A DNA stretch of 64,000 nucleotides from Bradyrhizobium algeriense (GTDB lineage: Bacteria; Pseudomonadota; Alphaproteobacteria; Rhizobiales; Xanthobacteraceae): contig NZ_PYCN01000007.1 in NCBI RefSeq assembly GCF_003062295.1, positions 186,001 through 250,000 of the forward strand, in the 5' to 3' direction. Position numbers and translations under genes: made by a program. Shown in pieces: positions 8,727 to 17,306 of the stretch. The notes below the pieces were generated by a model that did not search any database, had not been told where the DNA came from, and saw nothing but the letters and a program-made list of their open reading frames with translations. The number at the start of each line of letters is the position of its first letter. Position 1 is the stretch's first letter.

Positions 8727-9098
8727 CGTCCGCTCCGCATTCACGCGAAACCGGCTCGTGTGAGCCAGCCTGTGGCTGGCCAAAACTTTGGGCGCCCACA
8801 CTCTACCTCAGGGAACCCTACCCCAATCACAGATGCGAACAAATCGCTGGCGCGGATCGAAACGATTCCTGCCTGACCTCTGGTGAGATTGCAGAATAAT
8901 GTTGCTGTTCAGCAACATATCGCGGCGAGGTCCGGATAAAGTTCAGACAGCGCACAAATTCCGAAACTGCGGTATCGGGCGCAAACCTGACGCGCGGCAT
9001 TTTTGCCTCCGCTCGCGCTCTCCGGTATGAAGGCGGCGCGATCTCGTCACCAAGCCGAACAGCTAAACGGACGTGATTGCTCCCGAGGAGAAGTGCCC
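8727..9098. other. intergenic region between adhesin and moeA
   Basis: 372 bases between divergent genes. The only marked structure is the palindrome at 8899-8918. No convincing small gene was seen. The region should hold the adhesin promoter and the moeA promoter. Confidence 0.6.
8899..8918. promoter_or_regulatory. 20-base perfect palindrome, candidate operator
   Basis: ATGTTGCTG, a 2-base centre, then CAGCAACAT: nine paired bases on each side. It lies 173 bases before the adhesin start and 181 bases before moeA. A centre this small argues for a protein-binding site more than an RNA hairpin. The regulator is unknown. Confidence 0.5.
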
Positions 9099-10310
9099 GT
9101 GGCCTTGATGCCTGTCGCCGATGCACTTGCTGCAATCCTTGCCGGTGCCGAACCGCTGCCCGAGGAGATGGTGGCGCTCGATGCCGCTCATCATCGTATT
9201 CTGGCGCGCGACGTCGCCGCGCGGCGGACGCAGCCGCCGCAGGCGATGTCGGCGATGGATGGCTATGCGGTGCGCGCTGAAGATGCCGGCGATCTCTCGG
9301 TGCGGCTGAAGGTGATCGGCGAGGTCGCAGCCGGCCGCCCGTTCGAGCGGAAAGTAGGTAGAGGCGAAGCGGTGCGGATCTTTACCGGCGGCGTGATCCC
9401 CGACGGCGCCGACGCCGTCATCATCCAGGAGGACACGGCCATCGACGACGATCACATCGCCATCACCGAAGCCGCCGTGAAGGGGCGGCATATTCGCGCC
9501 GCCGGCGTCGATTTTCGCGAGGGTGACGTCTTGCTCACGCGCGGGCGCCGCCTTTCCGACCGCGACCTGTCGCTCGCCGCCGGCATGAACTATCCGCAGC
9601 TTTCCGTCTGCCGCCGCCCGAAGGTCGCGGTGCTCGGCACCGGCGACGAACTGGTGATGCCGGGGTCGACCCCCGGCCCGGGCCAGATCGTCTATTCCAA
9701 CGGCTACGGAATCCGGGCGCTGGCGCGAGCCGAGGGCGCCGAGGTCGTCGATCTCGGGATCGCCGCCGATACGGTCGATGCCACCGCGCAAGGCATCCGC
9801 CGTGCGCGCGAGGCAAACGCGGACATCCTGATCACCCTGGGCGGCGCCTCGGTCGGCGACCACGACCTCGTCAAGCGATCGCTGGAGGCCGAGGGGACGG
9901 CCATGACGTTCTGGCGGATCGCGATGCGGCCGGGCAAGCCGATGATGCACGGCAGGCTGGGTGCGATGCGGGTGATCGGCCTGCCCGGCAATCCCGTCTC
10001 CTCCTATGTCTGCGGCTTCCTGTTTCTGGTGCCTTTGATTCGTGCATTGTCGGGCCGCGACACCGTCCATCATCCGCGCGAAAGCGCCCTGCTGGGCCGC
10101 GATCTCGCTGCCAACGACCAGCGCGAGGACTATCTTCGGGCCCGCCTCGAAGCGCGCGAAGACGGCACGCTGATCGCGGTGCCGGTGAACCACCAGGACT
10201 CATCGCTATTAGGGAATCTCGCTGCGGCACGGGCACTTGTGATACGTCCGCCGTTCGCGCCGGCTGCAGCGAAGGGTTCGCGTTGCGAGCTGCTCCGGCT
10301 GCCGGAATAA
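9099..10310 (+). CDS. moeA: molybdopterin molybdenumtransferase MoeA
   Basis: Inserts molybdate into adenylylated molybdopterin in the last step of molybdenum cofactor synthesis. The 403-residue protein shows the MoeA signatures SAMDGYAVRAED (about 60-72), the MPT-binding core TGGVIPDGADAVIIQED, VLGTGDEL, SNGYGIRALA, LGGASVGDHDLV and MRPGKPMMHG..GLPGNPVSS. The start is taken as GTG at 9099 because GAGGAG lies 8 bases before it; the in-frame ATG at 9108 is too far from that site. It stands alone here, without moaC or mobA neighbours. Confidence 0.93.
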   Translation: MALMPVADALAAILAGAEPLPEEMVALDAAHHRILARDVAARRTQPPQAMSAMDGYAVRAEDAGDLSVRLKVIGEVAAGRPFERKVGRGEAVRIFTGGVIPDGADAVIIQEDTAIDDDHIAITEAAVKGRHIRAAGVDFREGDVLLTRGRRLSDRDLSLAAGMNYPQLSVCRRPKVAVLGTGDELVMPGSTPGPGQIVYSNGYGIRALARAEGAEVVDLGIAADTVDATAQGIRRAREANADILITLGGASVGDHDLVKRSLEAEGTAMTFWRIAMRPGKPMMHGRLGAMRVIGLPGNPVSSYVCGFLFLVPLIRALSGRDTVHHPRESALLGRDLAANDQREDYLRARLEAREDGTLIAVPVNHQDSSLLGNLAAARALVIRPPFAPAAAKGSRCELLRLPE

Positions 10311-10382
10311 CGCCTGAACGGAGGCTTTAGGGGTGTCTTCAGCCGAAGCCGCAATGCGTTCACCTGAAATTAAGTGGTTGCG

Positions 10383-10397
10383 GAACACATATCGAAC
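10383..10397 (+). promoter_or_regulatory. SOS box (LexA operator) of lexA, site 1
   Basis: GAAC-acatatc-GAAC is an exact match to the alphaproteobacterial LexA operator GAAC-N7-GAAC. It lies just before a -10-like TATAGT (10399-10404) and 126 bases before the chosen lexA start, so it should give autorepression. Confidence 0.85.
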
Positions 10398-10408
10398 ATA
10401 TAGTGTCC

Positions 10409-10423
10409 GTTCATGATTTGTTT
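10409..10423 (+). promoter_or_regulatory. SOS box of lexA, imperfect site 2
   Basis: GTTC-atgattt-GTTT is one base off the reverse-orientation consensus GTTC-N7-GTTC. With site 1 it brackets the putative -10 element. Confidence 0.6.
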
Positions 10424-10522
10424 CGACTGCTAGTGTCTATGGTTGGGAGGTTTGGGGACTCCCGCGATGGACCCTGGAGATTCGGGACCGAAAGACTGCA
10501 CCAAACCGGGGGAATGCTCGCG

Positions 10523-11224
10523 ATGCTTACGCGCAAACAGTATGAACTTCTGCGTTTCATCAATGAACGGCTGAAGGAAGCCGGCGTACCGCCCTCCTTC
10601 GACGAGATGAAGGATGCGCTCGACCTGCGCTCGAAATCCGGAATTCACCGCCTCATTACGGCGCTGGAGGAGCGCGGCTTCATCCGCCGGCTGCCCAACC
10701 GCGCCCGCGCCATCGAGGTCATCAAGCTGCCGGAGCTGGCTGCCGCCGGCAACGGCCGCCGCGGCTTCACGCCGAGCGTCATCGAAGGCACGCTCGGCAA
10801 ACGCTCCGTAAGCGCGCCGGCCAGCGAGGACGACGGCAACCGCCCGGTCGCCGTGCCCGTGATGGGCCGGATCGCCGCCGGTACGCCGATCGAGGCGCTG
10901 CAGACCCGCAGCCACACCATCAGCGTGCCGCCCGACATGCTCGGCTCCGGCGAGCATTACGCGCTCGAAGTGCGCGGCGATTCCATGGTGGACGCCGGCA
11001 TTCTCGACGGCGACATGGCGCTGATCCAGCGCAACGAAACCGCCGACACCGGCGACATCGTGGTGGCGCTGATCGACGAGGAGGAAGCCACGCTAAAACG
11101 CTTCCGCCGCCGTGGCGCCTCGATCGCGCTGGAGCCCGCCAACGCCGCCTATGAAGTGCGCATCCTGCCGCCGAACCGGGTCCGGATTCAGGGCAAGCTG
11201 ATCGGTCTGTACCGGAAGTATTGA
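10523..11224 (+). CDS. lexA: LexA SOS repressor
   Basis: Represses DNA-damage genes and cleaves itself when RecA filaments form. The 233-residue protein has an N-terminal winged helix (MLTRKQYELLRFINERLKE, recognition region KSGIHRLITALEERGFI), the cleavage site Ala119-Gly120 in VMGRIAAGTP, and the Ser154/Lys192 catalytic dyad in GDSMVDAG and ATLKRF. The start is ATG at 10523, about 10 bases after a GGGGGA ribosome-binding stretch; a longer in-frame start at 10403 would fall on the operator. The paired SOS boxes upstream indicate autoregulation. A strong terminator follows the gene. Confidence 0.96.
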   Translation: MLTRKQYELLRFINERLKEAGVPPSFDEMKDALDLRSKSGIHRLITALEERGFIRRLPNRARAIEVIKLPELAAAGNGRRGFTPSVIEGTLGKRSVSAPASEDDGNRPVAVPVMGRIAAGTPIEALQTRSHTISVPPDMLGSGEHYALEVRGDSMVDAGILDGDMALIQRNETADTGDIVVALIDEEEATLKRFRRRGASIALEPANAAYEVRILPPNRVRIQGKLIGLYRKY

Positions 11225-11254
11225 ATGGTCGGGTTGCCGACACGACTGCGACGG

Positions 11255-11279
11255 CCCCGGCCTTCGGCCGGGGTTTTTT
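11255..11279 (+). terminator. rho-independent terminator after lexA
   Basis: Stem CCCCGGCC / GGCCGGGG with loop TTC, followed by six T. It begins 30 bases after the lexA stop codon. Confidence 0.92.
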
Positions 11280-11448
11280 GTGGGGCGTGGGGAACTAACC
11301 TGCGTTATCGCGTTTGTGATTTAAGCGCAGCGCGTCCGTCGCAGAAATGCCCAGAAACAAGAAAAGGCTCTGCGCCAAGTCTACTCTGATAGAGGCCTGT
11401 GCCTCCTTCAAGACACGGGTCAGCTATCTCAAATGAGGGAGCCATCCG

Positions 11449-11877
11449 ATGTGTGACTATAGCCTGCATGCTGTGGCAACGCGACCGGCCCAGGTCGGCG
11501 AGACGCTGATCACCACTACATTCCGCGGTACATCGACCCGCGGCTTTGCGTCGGAACGCGAGCCCGCAGTGGCGGTCTGCATGCTTCCCGGCACCGAACT
11601 GGCGTTCACCGAGGACGTCAGATACGACAACCGATGGATCTGGACACGAACCACCGACTGGCGCGTCGGCAAGTTCAACCAGATCGAACCCGAAGTGTCC
11701 GATCGCCATCATGACGCGATCGAATTTCCTGACGGAAGCCATGTGCTGGTGACGCAGCTTTGCGAAGGCCAGCGCGCGACCGTGCTGCAATTGCCGGTGA
11801 CCGAGGGCGAACGGTCGGCGAAGGCAAAGGAAGCGGTGACGGAGGCGCCTCGGGCCGGGTCCATCGTGACCGGATAA
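11449..11877 (+). CDS. hypothetical protein
   Basis: 142-residue soluble protein starting MCDYSLHAVATRPAQVGE behind a good GAGGGAG ribosome-binding site. It has no signal peptide or membrane segment. It contains a central ...RWIWTRTTDW..GKFNQIEP stretch and an acidic HHDAIEFPDGSHVLVTQL region that looks like a small beta-rich fold. The C-terminal 25 residues are Ala/Glu/Lys-rich and probably disordered. The family is not recognised. It is a single gene, 85 bases before the next small gene on the same strand. Confidence 0.7.
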   Translation: MCDYSLHAVATRPAQVGETLITTTFRGTSTRGFASEREPAVAVCMLPGTELAFTEDVRYDNRWIWTRTTDWRVGKFNQIEPEVSDRHHDAIEFPDGSHVLVTQLCEGQRATVLQLPVTEGERSAKAKEAVTEAPRAGSIVTG

Positions 11878-11961
11878 ACGACGCATATGCGATCCGCCGG
11901 TTCAGGCCGGCGGATCGTGGTGATATGGTTTTGTGAGAAACTAGGCGCCGAGGGGCAGTCG

Positions 11962-12198
11962 GTGGTCAACAAGGTTACATGGCAAAAAGCCGGTCGCGTC
12001 ACGGAGCCCGGACGGTACATGTTCCGGTACGGCTGGCTCACCATCACGGCCGAAGATCTCGCGATCTGGCGGCAATTCCCCGAGGCGTCGTTCACGCTGG
12101 TCAACCTGCCGTCGACCCCCGACGCACCGGAGGAATTCCACCTCGGCGCATTCGAAATACCGGCCACTCCCTCAAGTCCCCCGCTCGACGAGCACTGA
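11962..12198 (+). CDS. small hypothetical protein
   Basis: 78 residues if GTG at 11962 is used, which has AGGGG six bases upstream; the frame also allows ATG at 11887 (103 residues) without a ribosome-binding site. The sequence is compact (VTWQKAGRVTEPGRYMFRYG, then WLTITAEDLAIWRQFPEASF) with no signal peptide or transmembrane part. Function unknown. A hairpin terminator follows directly. Confidence 0.6.
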   Translation: MVNKVTWQKAGRVTEPGRYMFRYGWLTITAEDLAIWRQFPEASFTLVNLPSTPDAPEEFHLGAFEIPATPSSPPLDEH

Positions 12199-12204
12199 AA
12201 TTCT

Positions 12205-12231
12205 TCTGGAGCCCTGGGGCTCCAGATTTTT
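12205..12231 (+). terminator. hairpin terminator
   Basis: Ten-base arms TCTGGAGCCC and GGGCTCCAGA with a very short centre, followed by TTTTT. It sits 7 bases after the stop of the gene ending at 12198. Confidence 0.75.
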
Positions 12232-12233
12232 GA

Positions 12234-12312
12234 TTTGACGCGTTTTCTTGACGCGAACCGGTCTCCCACCCCGGATCAAGTCCGGGGCAGGCTTTCGCTG
12301 GAAGACGCTCTA
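12234..12312. repeat. rhizobial palindromic repeat with a second repeat nested inside
   Basis: Begins with TTTGACGCGTTTTCT.GACGCGAACCGG and ends with TTTCGCTGGAAGACGCTCTA. These are the two halves of the same element found intact at 21481-21534, but here about 25 bases including CCCCGGATCAAGTCCGGGG separate them. It overlaps the comEC stop codon. Confidence 0.6.
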
Positions 12313-14604
12313 CTCCTCCGCCTGAAGGTCGGCCTCGGCCGGCGTGGCGTCGACGGCGCGCGGCACGACGCGTGGCGCAAGCACGGTGGCGTCTGCCTCG
12401 CTCTCGTCGGCGATGGCCGGCGACCACGGGCGATCGATCCCCCTGGGTTTTGCCGCCTCGACGACAAATCCCTCACGGCCTCGCCGCAATGCCATCGCGC
12501 CCTGCCGCCGCAGCCGGTCGGCATCGATGACCGAAGCCGCGCATGAAGCGGGCGCCTGCCGCAGCGTCACAATGAGCGCCGCGCGCTCGCAATCGTCCGA
12601 AAGCGCCTCGGGCTTGTGCGCCTGCGCGACCAGGCCGCCGGCGGCGGATTGCATCACGCAGCCAAGGTCGTCGCATGAAACACCTGCGGTGAGCGTTGCA
12701 TCGGCCGCTGTGCGCGCGTCCGCATCCGCCGCCAGCCACTCCTTCAGCAGGAAGGCATCCCGGGAGCCCTTCACCGCATGCATCAGATGCAGCCTTCCAT
12801 CCTGGCCGCGGACGCCGACATGGCGGCCGTCGGCGGAGATCAGAATATCCGGCTGCGGCACGCTCGCCGCCCACAGCGCGCCCATCAGCACCAGCGCCGC
12901 GCCCGACCAGCGCAACGGCGTGCGCAACAGGCCGAGCAGGATGAGGCCGAGGCTCGCCGCAATCAGCGGGCCGATACCGAACGCCGGCACCCGGCCGACC
13001 GCGCCGGGCAACGCCGCGACCCATTGCGTCACCGCGATCATCCAGTCGATGCCGACGCCCATGATCGCCCAGAACAGGCGATCGAAGCCGAACGGCATCG
13101 CGACGAGGCCGAGCAGGCCCGCCGGCATCACGACCGCCGAGACGACCGGCATCGCCGCGAGGTTGGCCAGCACGCCATAGGGCGTGACCCGGTGGAAGTG
13201 AAAGGCCGCGTAGGGCATGGTCGCGAGCCCCGCCACCAATGAGGCCAGCAACAGCATCGTGAGCTCGCGGCCGCCCCACAGCGCCGCACGCGCGGTTGCG
13301 GTGTTGTCGGGCGCCGCGAACAGGCGCGGCATGCCGATCTGCACCAACGCCACCAGGCCCAGCGTGGCGGCAAAAGACATTTGAAAACTCGGATGCACCA
13401 GCGCTTCCGGTGCCACCGTCAGCACGATCAGGGCCGCGACCGCGAGCGTGCGAAACGTGATCGCCCGGCGATCGACCATGACCGCGATCAGCACCACGGC
13501 CGTCATGAAGAAGGAGCGCTGCGTCGCTACTTCCGCCCCCGACAGCAGCAGATAGAACGCGGCGGCTGCAAGCGCCGCCACCGCCGACCATTTCTTGATG
13601 GCGTAGCCGACCGTGAGCGCGGGAAACAGCGCCAGCAGCGACCGCACCGCGAAGAACACGACGCCGGCGACGACGGCCATGTGATAGCCGGAGATCGAAA
13701 GCACGTGGCCTAGCCCTGAGATGAACATCGCGTCGTTCACCGGTGGCGAGATCGCGTCGCGCCGCCCGGTCAACAGCGCGGTGGCGATCGCGCGCTTGTC
13801 GCCCTCCAGCGTCGTCCCGATCCGCGCGTCGATCGTGTCGCGCAGGCCCTGCATCAACGCCGAGTAGCGCAGGCGCAGCCCACCGCCGGTGGCGGGCGCC
13901 TCCGCGGTCTTGATCGCGCCCATCACGAAGCCGGAGGCACCGATGCCGGCGAAGAACATGTCGCGGCTGAAATCGTAGCTGCCCGGCCGCACCGGCGTGA
14001 GCGGCGGTAACAGCCGCGCCTTCAGCTCGACAAAACTGCCGACCGCGGGCGCCGTGCCCTTCTTCACCGACAGCCGCACGCGTTCGAGCCTGGTCGTCCC
14101 GCGCGCGCTTTCCATGGTGACGACGCGCAGGACAAAACGGTCGGTGCGCTCGCGAATGTCGCGGGTTTCGACAAAGCCCGTCAGCGACACCGAAAACATC
14201 GGCCGCGCCAGCACGCCATGCGCGACCCGCGCCGTCTTCCACGTCGCAATCGCAAAGCCCGCCGCGACCGCTGCGATCATGACAGCTATGGGAAAGAATT
14301 TTTGCCGCCGCAACAGAACCGCGACCGCACATAGCGCGATGGCCACGACGGCGGCGACTGAGAGCACCGGCTCATGGTCGGCGGCGAAGTAAAAGGCGAT
14401 GCCGGTCCCGAACGCGACGGGCACCCAGGGCAGCAGGCGGCCGGCGCCAGCCTCGGCGCGAGCCCATACGCGCAGGATTTCGATAAGCGGCGGCCAGAAA
14501 GCGGGACGCGACGGCAGGAGGCCGCCAATAGGCGCCGCCGCGCGCGGCGGCCAGGTCCCGGCATAGCCCCGCTTCCGGCCCGAAATGTCGCCCTGCTCCG
14601 CCAC
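12310..14604 (-). CDS. comEC: ComEC/Rec2 family membrane protein
   Basis: 764-residue polytopic inner-membrane protein of the DNA-uptake channel family. It has a soluble N-terminal OB-like (DUF4131) region at about 100-230, then the Competence domain with GLGHVLSISGYHMAVVAGVVFF (cut here only for reference: key motif S-G-Y-H-M) and many membrane helices up to about residue 560. The last 190 residues occupy the place of the usual metallo-beta-lactamase domain, but no HxHxDH metal motif is present, so a nuclease activity of that part is doubtful. Whether the strain is naturally competent cannot be told. It is transcribed toward lexA and ends in a repeat element. Confidence 0.9.
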   Translation of the reverse strand: MAEQGDISGRKRGYAGTWPPRAAAPIGGLLPSRPAFWPPLIEILRVWARAEAGAGRLLPWVPVAFGTGIAFYFAADHEPVLSVAAVVAIALCAVAVLLRRQKFFPIAVMIAAVAAGFAIATWKTARVAHGVLARPMFSVSLTGFVETRDIRERTDRFVLRVVTMESARGTTRLERVRLSVKKGTAPAVGSFVELKARLLPPLTPVRPGSYDFSRDMFFAGIGASGFVMGAIKTAEAPATGGGLRLRYSALMQGLRDTIDARIGTTLEGDKRAIATALLTGRRDAISPPVNDAMFISGLGHVLSISGYHMAVVAGVVFFAVRSLLALFPALTVGYAIKKWSAVAALAAAAFYLLLSGAEVATQRSFFMTAVVLIAVMVDRRAITFRTLAVAALIVLTVAPEALVHPSFQMSFAATLGLVALVQIGMPRLFAAPDNTATARAALWGGRELTMLLLASLVAGLATMPYAAFHFHRVTPYGVLANLAAMPVVSAVVMPAGLLGLVAMPFGFDRLFWAIMGVGIDWMIAVTQWVAALPGAVGRVPAFGIGPLIAASLGLILLGLLRTPLRWSGAALVLMGALWAASVPQPDILISADGRHVGVRGQDGRLHLMHAVKGSRDAFLLKEWLAADADARTAADATLTAGVSCDDLGCVMQSAAGGLVAQAHKPEALSDDCERAALIVTLRQAPASCAASVIDADRLRRQGAMALRRGREGFVVEAAKPRGIDRPWSPAIADESEADATVLAPRVVPRAVDATPAEADLQAEE

Positions 14605-14852
14605 CCCGGTCTACACCTTACGATCCCGTGGAGATCACAAGACTACCGGACGGTGTATTGCGGCCGCTAGCGGAACGGATGCAGAAACCTTAAGGAAATG
14701 CGCCGCGACACCCACGGGACCTCTCCCGACTGATTTCCGCCAAAAGATAGTTCAATCGCGTGGAAAACCACCGTTAGGTCAGCCCAACTGCATTTTCCGA
14801 CTCGGCAAAGCGTGCTCGTTCTTTGAAATTCAGGCCGGTTGCGGAGCACGAC

Positions 14853-14993
14853 GTGAGCCAGTTTTCTTGCATGCTTTTGCTCGTGATGGCTCTCACGCTC
14901 ACGGCATGCTTCGGAATAGCAGCCTGGCGCGTCTCCGGTGATGCATCTGATGTCACCGGGAGCACTCCGCCGCCGTTGATTGACCTGCGTTAG
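14853..14993 (+). CDS. very small putative lipoprotein
   Basis: A 46-codon frame from GTG at 14853 to TAG at 14993, with GGAG six bases before the start. It reads MSQFSCMLLLVMALTLTACF, so a hydrophobic signal ends in the lipobox L-T-A-C. The remaining 27 residues are polar and end with PPPLIDLR. It precedes another small secreted protein. Length alone makes it uncertain, but the lipobox and ribosome-binding site fit well. Confidence 0.45.
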   Translation: MSQFSCMLLLVMALTLTACFGIAAWRVSGDASDVTGSTPPPLIDLR

Positions 14994-15066
14994 AGGATTC
15001 CATGCGCTTTGCGTGTTCGGGCAGAAACCTGAAGAAATGCGCTGCGGCTCGCACTATAATCGCTGC

Positions 15067-15321
15067 ATGAAGCTTGCCGCCTGCCTTTCATCCGCCCTCA
15101 TGATTATCGCCTCGGCGACCGCCGCTGCCGCGGCTGAACAATGCCGTTTTGTCGAGGCGAGGTCCGAGCGCGAGGCATGCTATCAGCGCCAGGATGCTGA
15201 ACGGACCGCCCGGCAGAAAACCGACGAGGCCAAGCAGGCGCAGCAAAAGCCGTATGAGCCGGTGTCGCAGGAGGATGCCCTGCTCGCCAAATCCCTGCGC
15301 AGCATTTGCCGGGGCTGCTAG
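15067..15321 (+). CDS. small secreted hypothetical protein
   Basis: 84-residue protein starting MKLAACLSSALMIIASATAA with a Sec signal peptide cleaved near AAAAAEQ. The mature protein has CRFVEARSEREACYQRQ, a Lys/Gln-rich helix and a C-terminal SLRSICRGC, giving four cysteines. The longer frame from 14980 is rejected because its extra 29 residues precede the signal. Function unknown; probably periplasmic. Confidence 0.65.
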   Translation: MKLAACLSSALMIIASATAAAAAEQCRFVEARSEREACYQRQDAERTARQKTDEAKQAQQKPYEPVSQEDALLAKSLRSICRGC

Positions 15322-15489
15322 GCGCCGGCGCCACCATCCAATCCCGGCAGCCCACCGCCCTGGAAAGCGCTCTTGCAATTGCGCCGCAGCAGGATGCACA
15401 CTGGGTGCGCTTGACTAGGTGTCAACGTCTACGGCTCTCGGCCCGACTGGAATTCACGGTTGCGCGCGGAACGAGCGGAGGATGACGCC

Positions 15490-15672
15490 ATGCGAGAAAT
15501 CGAAATCCACGACTATGCGCGGCAATTGCTGGAAGCACATGGCGCCAAAGCCATTGCCGAAGCTGCCCAGAACGCCATCGAACTCGAAGCAAAAGGCGAA
15601 CTCGAACTGGCCAGAACCTGGCGGCATATCGAAGACGCCATGAAGCTCATGCGCGGACCGCACCAGAGCTGA
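15490..15672 (+). CDS. small helical hypothetical protein
   Basis: 60 residues starting MREIEIHDYARQLLEAHGAK, with GGAGG eight bases before the ATG. It is wholly predicted helical and ends ARTWRHIEDAMKLMRG. Short acidic helical proteins of this kind are common beside metabolic genes in rhizobia; no function is known. It precedes the glutamine synthetase gene by 109 bases. Confidence 0.65.
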   Translation: MREIEIHDYARQLLEAHGAKAIAEAAQNAIELEAKGELELARTWRHIEDAMKLMRGPHQS

Positions 15673-15781
15673 AGCTGCCGGCAACGCAGAACGTGAGCCA
15701 GGACCCGTCACAAGCCGCTTCGCTGCGGCTGAATGGCAGCACGACCTCCAAGATGCGGCTCTCCATAACAGGAGTGAAGCC

Positions 15782-17212
15782 ATGTTTCCGAAGTGTGCAA
15801 CAGCCGAAGATCTCGTGAAGGCGATCAGGGAAGAGGAGGTGCAGATGATCGATCTGCGCTTCACCGACTTGCCTGGGGTGTGGCAGCATTTTTCCGTCCC
15901 GCCGGGTGCAGCAAGTATCGATGCTCTCAGCGAAGGCATTGGATTCGACGGCTCATCCATCCGCGGCTTCCAGGAAATTCAGGAAAGCGACATGCTGGTC
16001 GTGCCCGACCCGACCACAGCCTTCCTCGACCCGTATTCCCCTGCATCGACCCTGGTCCTGATCTGCAACATCAGGGACCCCGTGACCGGTCAACCCTATA
16101 GCCGCGACGCCCGTTACATCGCCCAGAAGGCCGAAACTTACCTGAAGGGCAGCGGCCTCGCCGATACGAGCTACTTCGGCCCTGAGGCGGAGTTCTTCGT
16201 GTTCGACGACGTGCGCTACGGGCAGGGCATCAATTTCGCCTTCCACGAAATCGATTCCAGCGAAGGCAGTTGGAATACCGGCAAAGAGGAAGAGCCGAAT
16301 CTGGGCCACAAGCCGCGCCCGAAGGAGGGATACTTTCCGGTTCCCCCGACCGACAGCATGCAGGCTCTCCGCACCGAAATGGTGCTGACGATGGAACAGC
16401 TGGGCATACAGATCGAAGCCCATCACCATGAAGTCGCGACCGGCGGCCAGAACGAGATCGACATGCGCTTCACCACGCTCACCCGTATGGCGGACAATCT
16501 GATGATCTACAAATACGTGGTGAAGAACACCGCCCGCGAGCACGGCATGACCGCAACGTTCATGCCGAAGCCGCTGTTCGAGGACAATGCCTCGGGGATG
16601 CACGTTCACCAGTCCCTGTGGAAGGGCGAGACCAATCTGTTCTACGACAAGGGCGACTATGCCGAGTTGAGCCAGCTCGGCCGCTACTACATCGGCGGCC
16701 TGTTGACCCACGCCTGGGCGTTGTGCGGGCTTTGCGCCCCCACCACGAACTCCTATCGGCGCCTGGTGCCGGGCTATGAGGCTCCAATCAATCTGGTCTA
16801 TTCCCAGCGCAACCGCTCAGCCTGCTGCCGGATTCCGATGTATTCGCCGAACCCGCGGGCAAAGCGGGTTGAGTTTCGCTCACCGGATCCCTCCTGCAAT
16901 CCCTATCTGGCCTTTGCCGCGATGCTGATGGCCGGCCTTGACGGCATCAACAGCCGGATCGATCCGGGCAGCCCGATCGACAAGAACCTTTATGACCTGC
17001 CGCCCGCCGAGGCGAAGGACGTGAAGTCGACACCGGGATCGCTGGATCAGGCGCTTGACGCGCTCGAGCGCGATCGCGCCTTCCTGCTCCGCGGCGATGT
17101 GTTCACCGGCGACGTGATCGAGACCTGGCTCGACTACAAGCGCAAGAAAGAGATCGATCCGATCCGGCTGCGTCCTCATCCTTACGAGTTTCATTTGTAT
17201 TACGACATCTAG
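15782..17212 (+). CDS. glnA: type I glutamine synthetase (probable second copy)
   Basis: Makes glutamine from glutamate, ammonia and ATP; type I enzymes are cytoplasmic dodecamers. The 476-residue protein has the beta-grasp motif GIGFDGSSIRGFQEIQESDM, the metal/ATP motif FFGPEAEFF-like YFGPEAEFFVFD, EAHHHEVATGGQNEID, MHVHQSLW, the ammonia-site NSYRRLVPGYEAP and the adenylylation-site loop KNLYDLPP with Tyr404. It is therefore probably controlled by GlnE adenylylation. It has no glnB beside it, unlike the usual housekeeping glnA, and some conserved positions differ (VEFRSPDPSCNPYLAF for the usual VRFPDPTANPYLAF), so it looks like a paralogue. Confidence 0.92.
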   Translation: MFPKCATAEDLVKAIREEEVQMIDLRFTDLPGVWQHFSVPPGAASIDALSEGIGFDGSSIRGFQEIQESDMLVVPDPTTAFLDPYSPASTLVLICNIRDPVTGQPYSRDARYIAQKAETYLKGSGLADTSYFGPEAEFFVFDDVRYGQGINFAFHEIDSSEGSWNTGKEEEPNLGHKPRPKEGYFPVPPTDSMQALRTEMVLTMEQLGIQIEAHHHEVATGGQNEIDMRFTTLTRMADNLMIYKYVVKNTAREHGMTATFMPKPLFEDNASGMHVHQSLWKGETNLFYDKGDYAELSQLGRYYIGGLLTHAWALCGLCAPTTNSYRRLVPGYEAPINLVYSQRNRSACCRIPMYSPNPRAKRVEFRSPDPSCNPYLAFAAMLMAGLDGINSRIDPGSPIDKNLYDLPPAEAKDVKSTPGSLDQALDALERDRAFLLRGDVFTGDVIETWLDYKRKKEIDPIRLRPHPYEFHLYYDI

Positions 17213-17306
17213 AGCGCGTACTCGGTGCGTTTTGATCGATGCCCGCTCTGCCCCGATAGCGATCAAATCCGCATCGCAGCGAAATGTCGCGATGGGCCAA
17301 ATCCAG

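Noticed and set aside
8899..8918. calling the palindrome a TraR box
   Set aside because: Only the ends match ATGTGCAGATCTGCACAT and the spacing differs; kept as an unnamed operator candidate.
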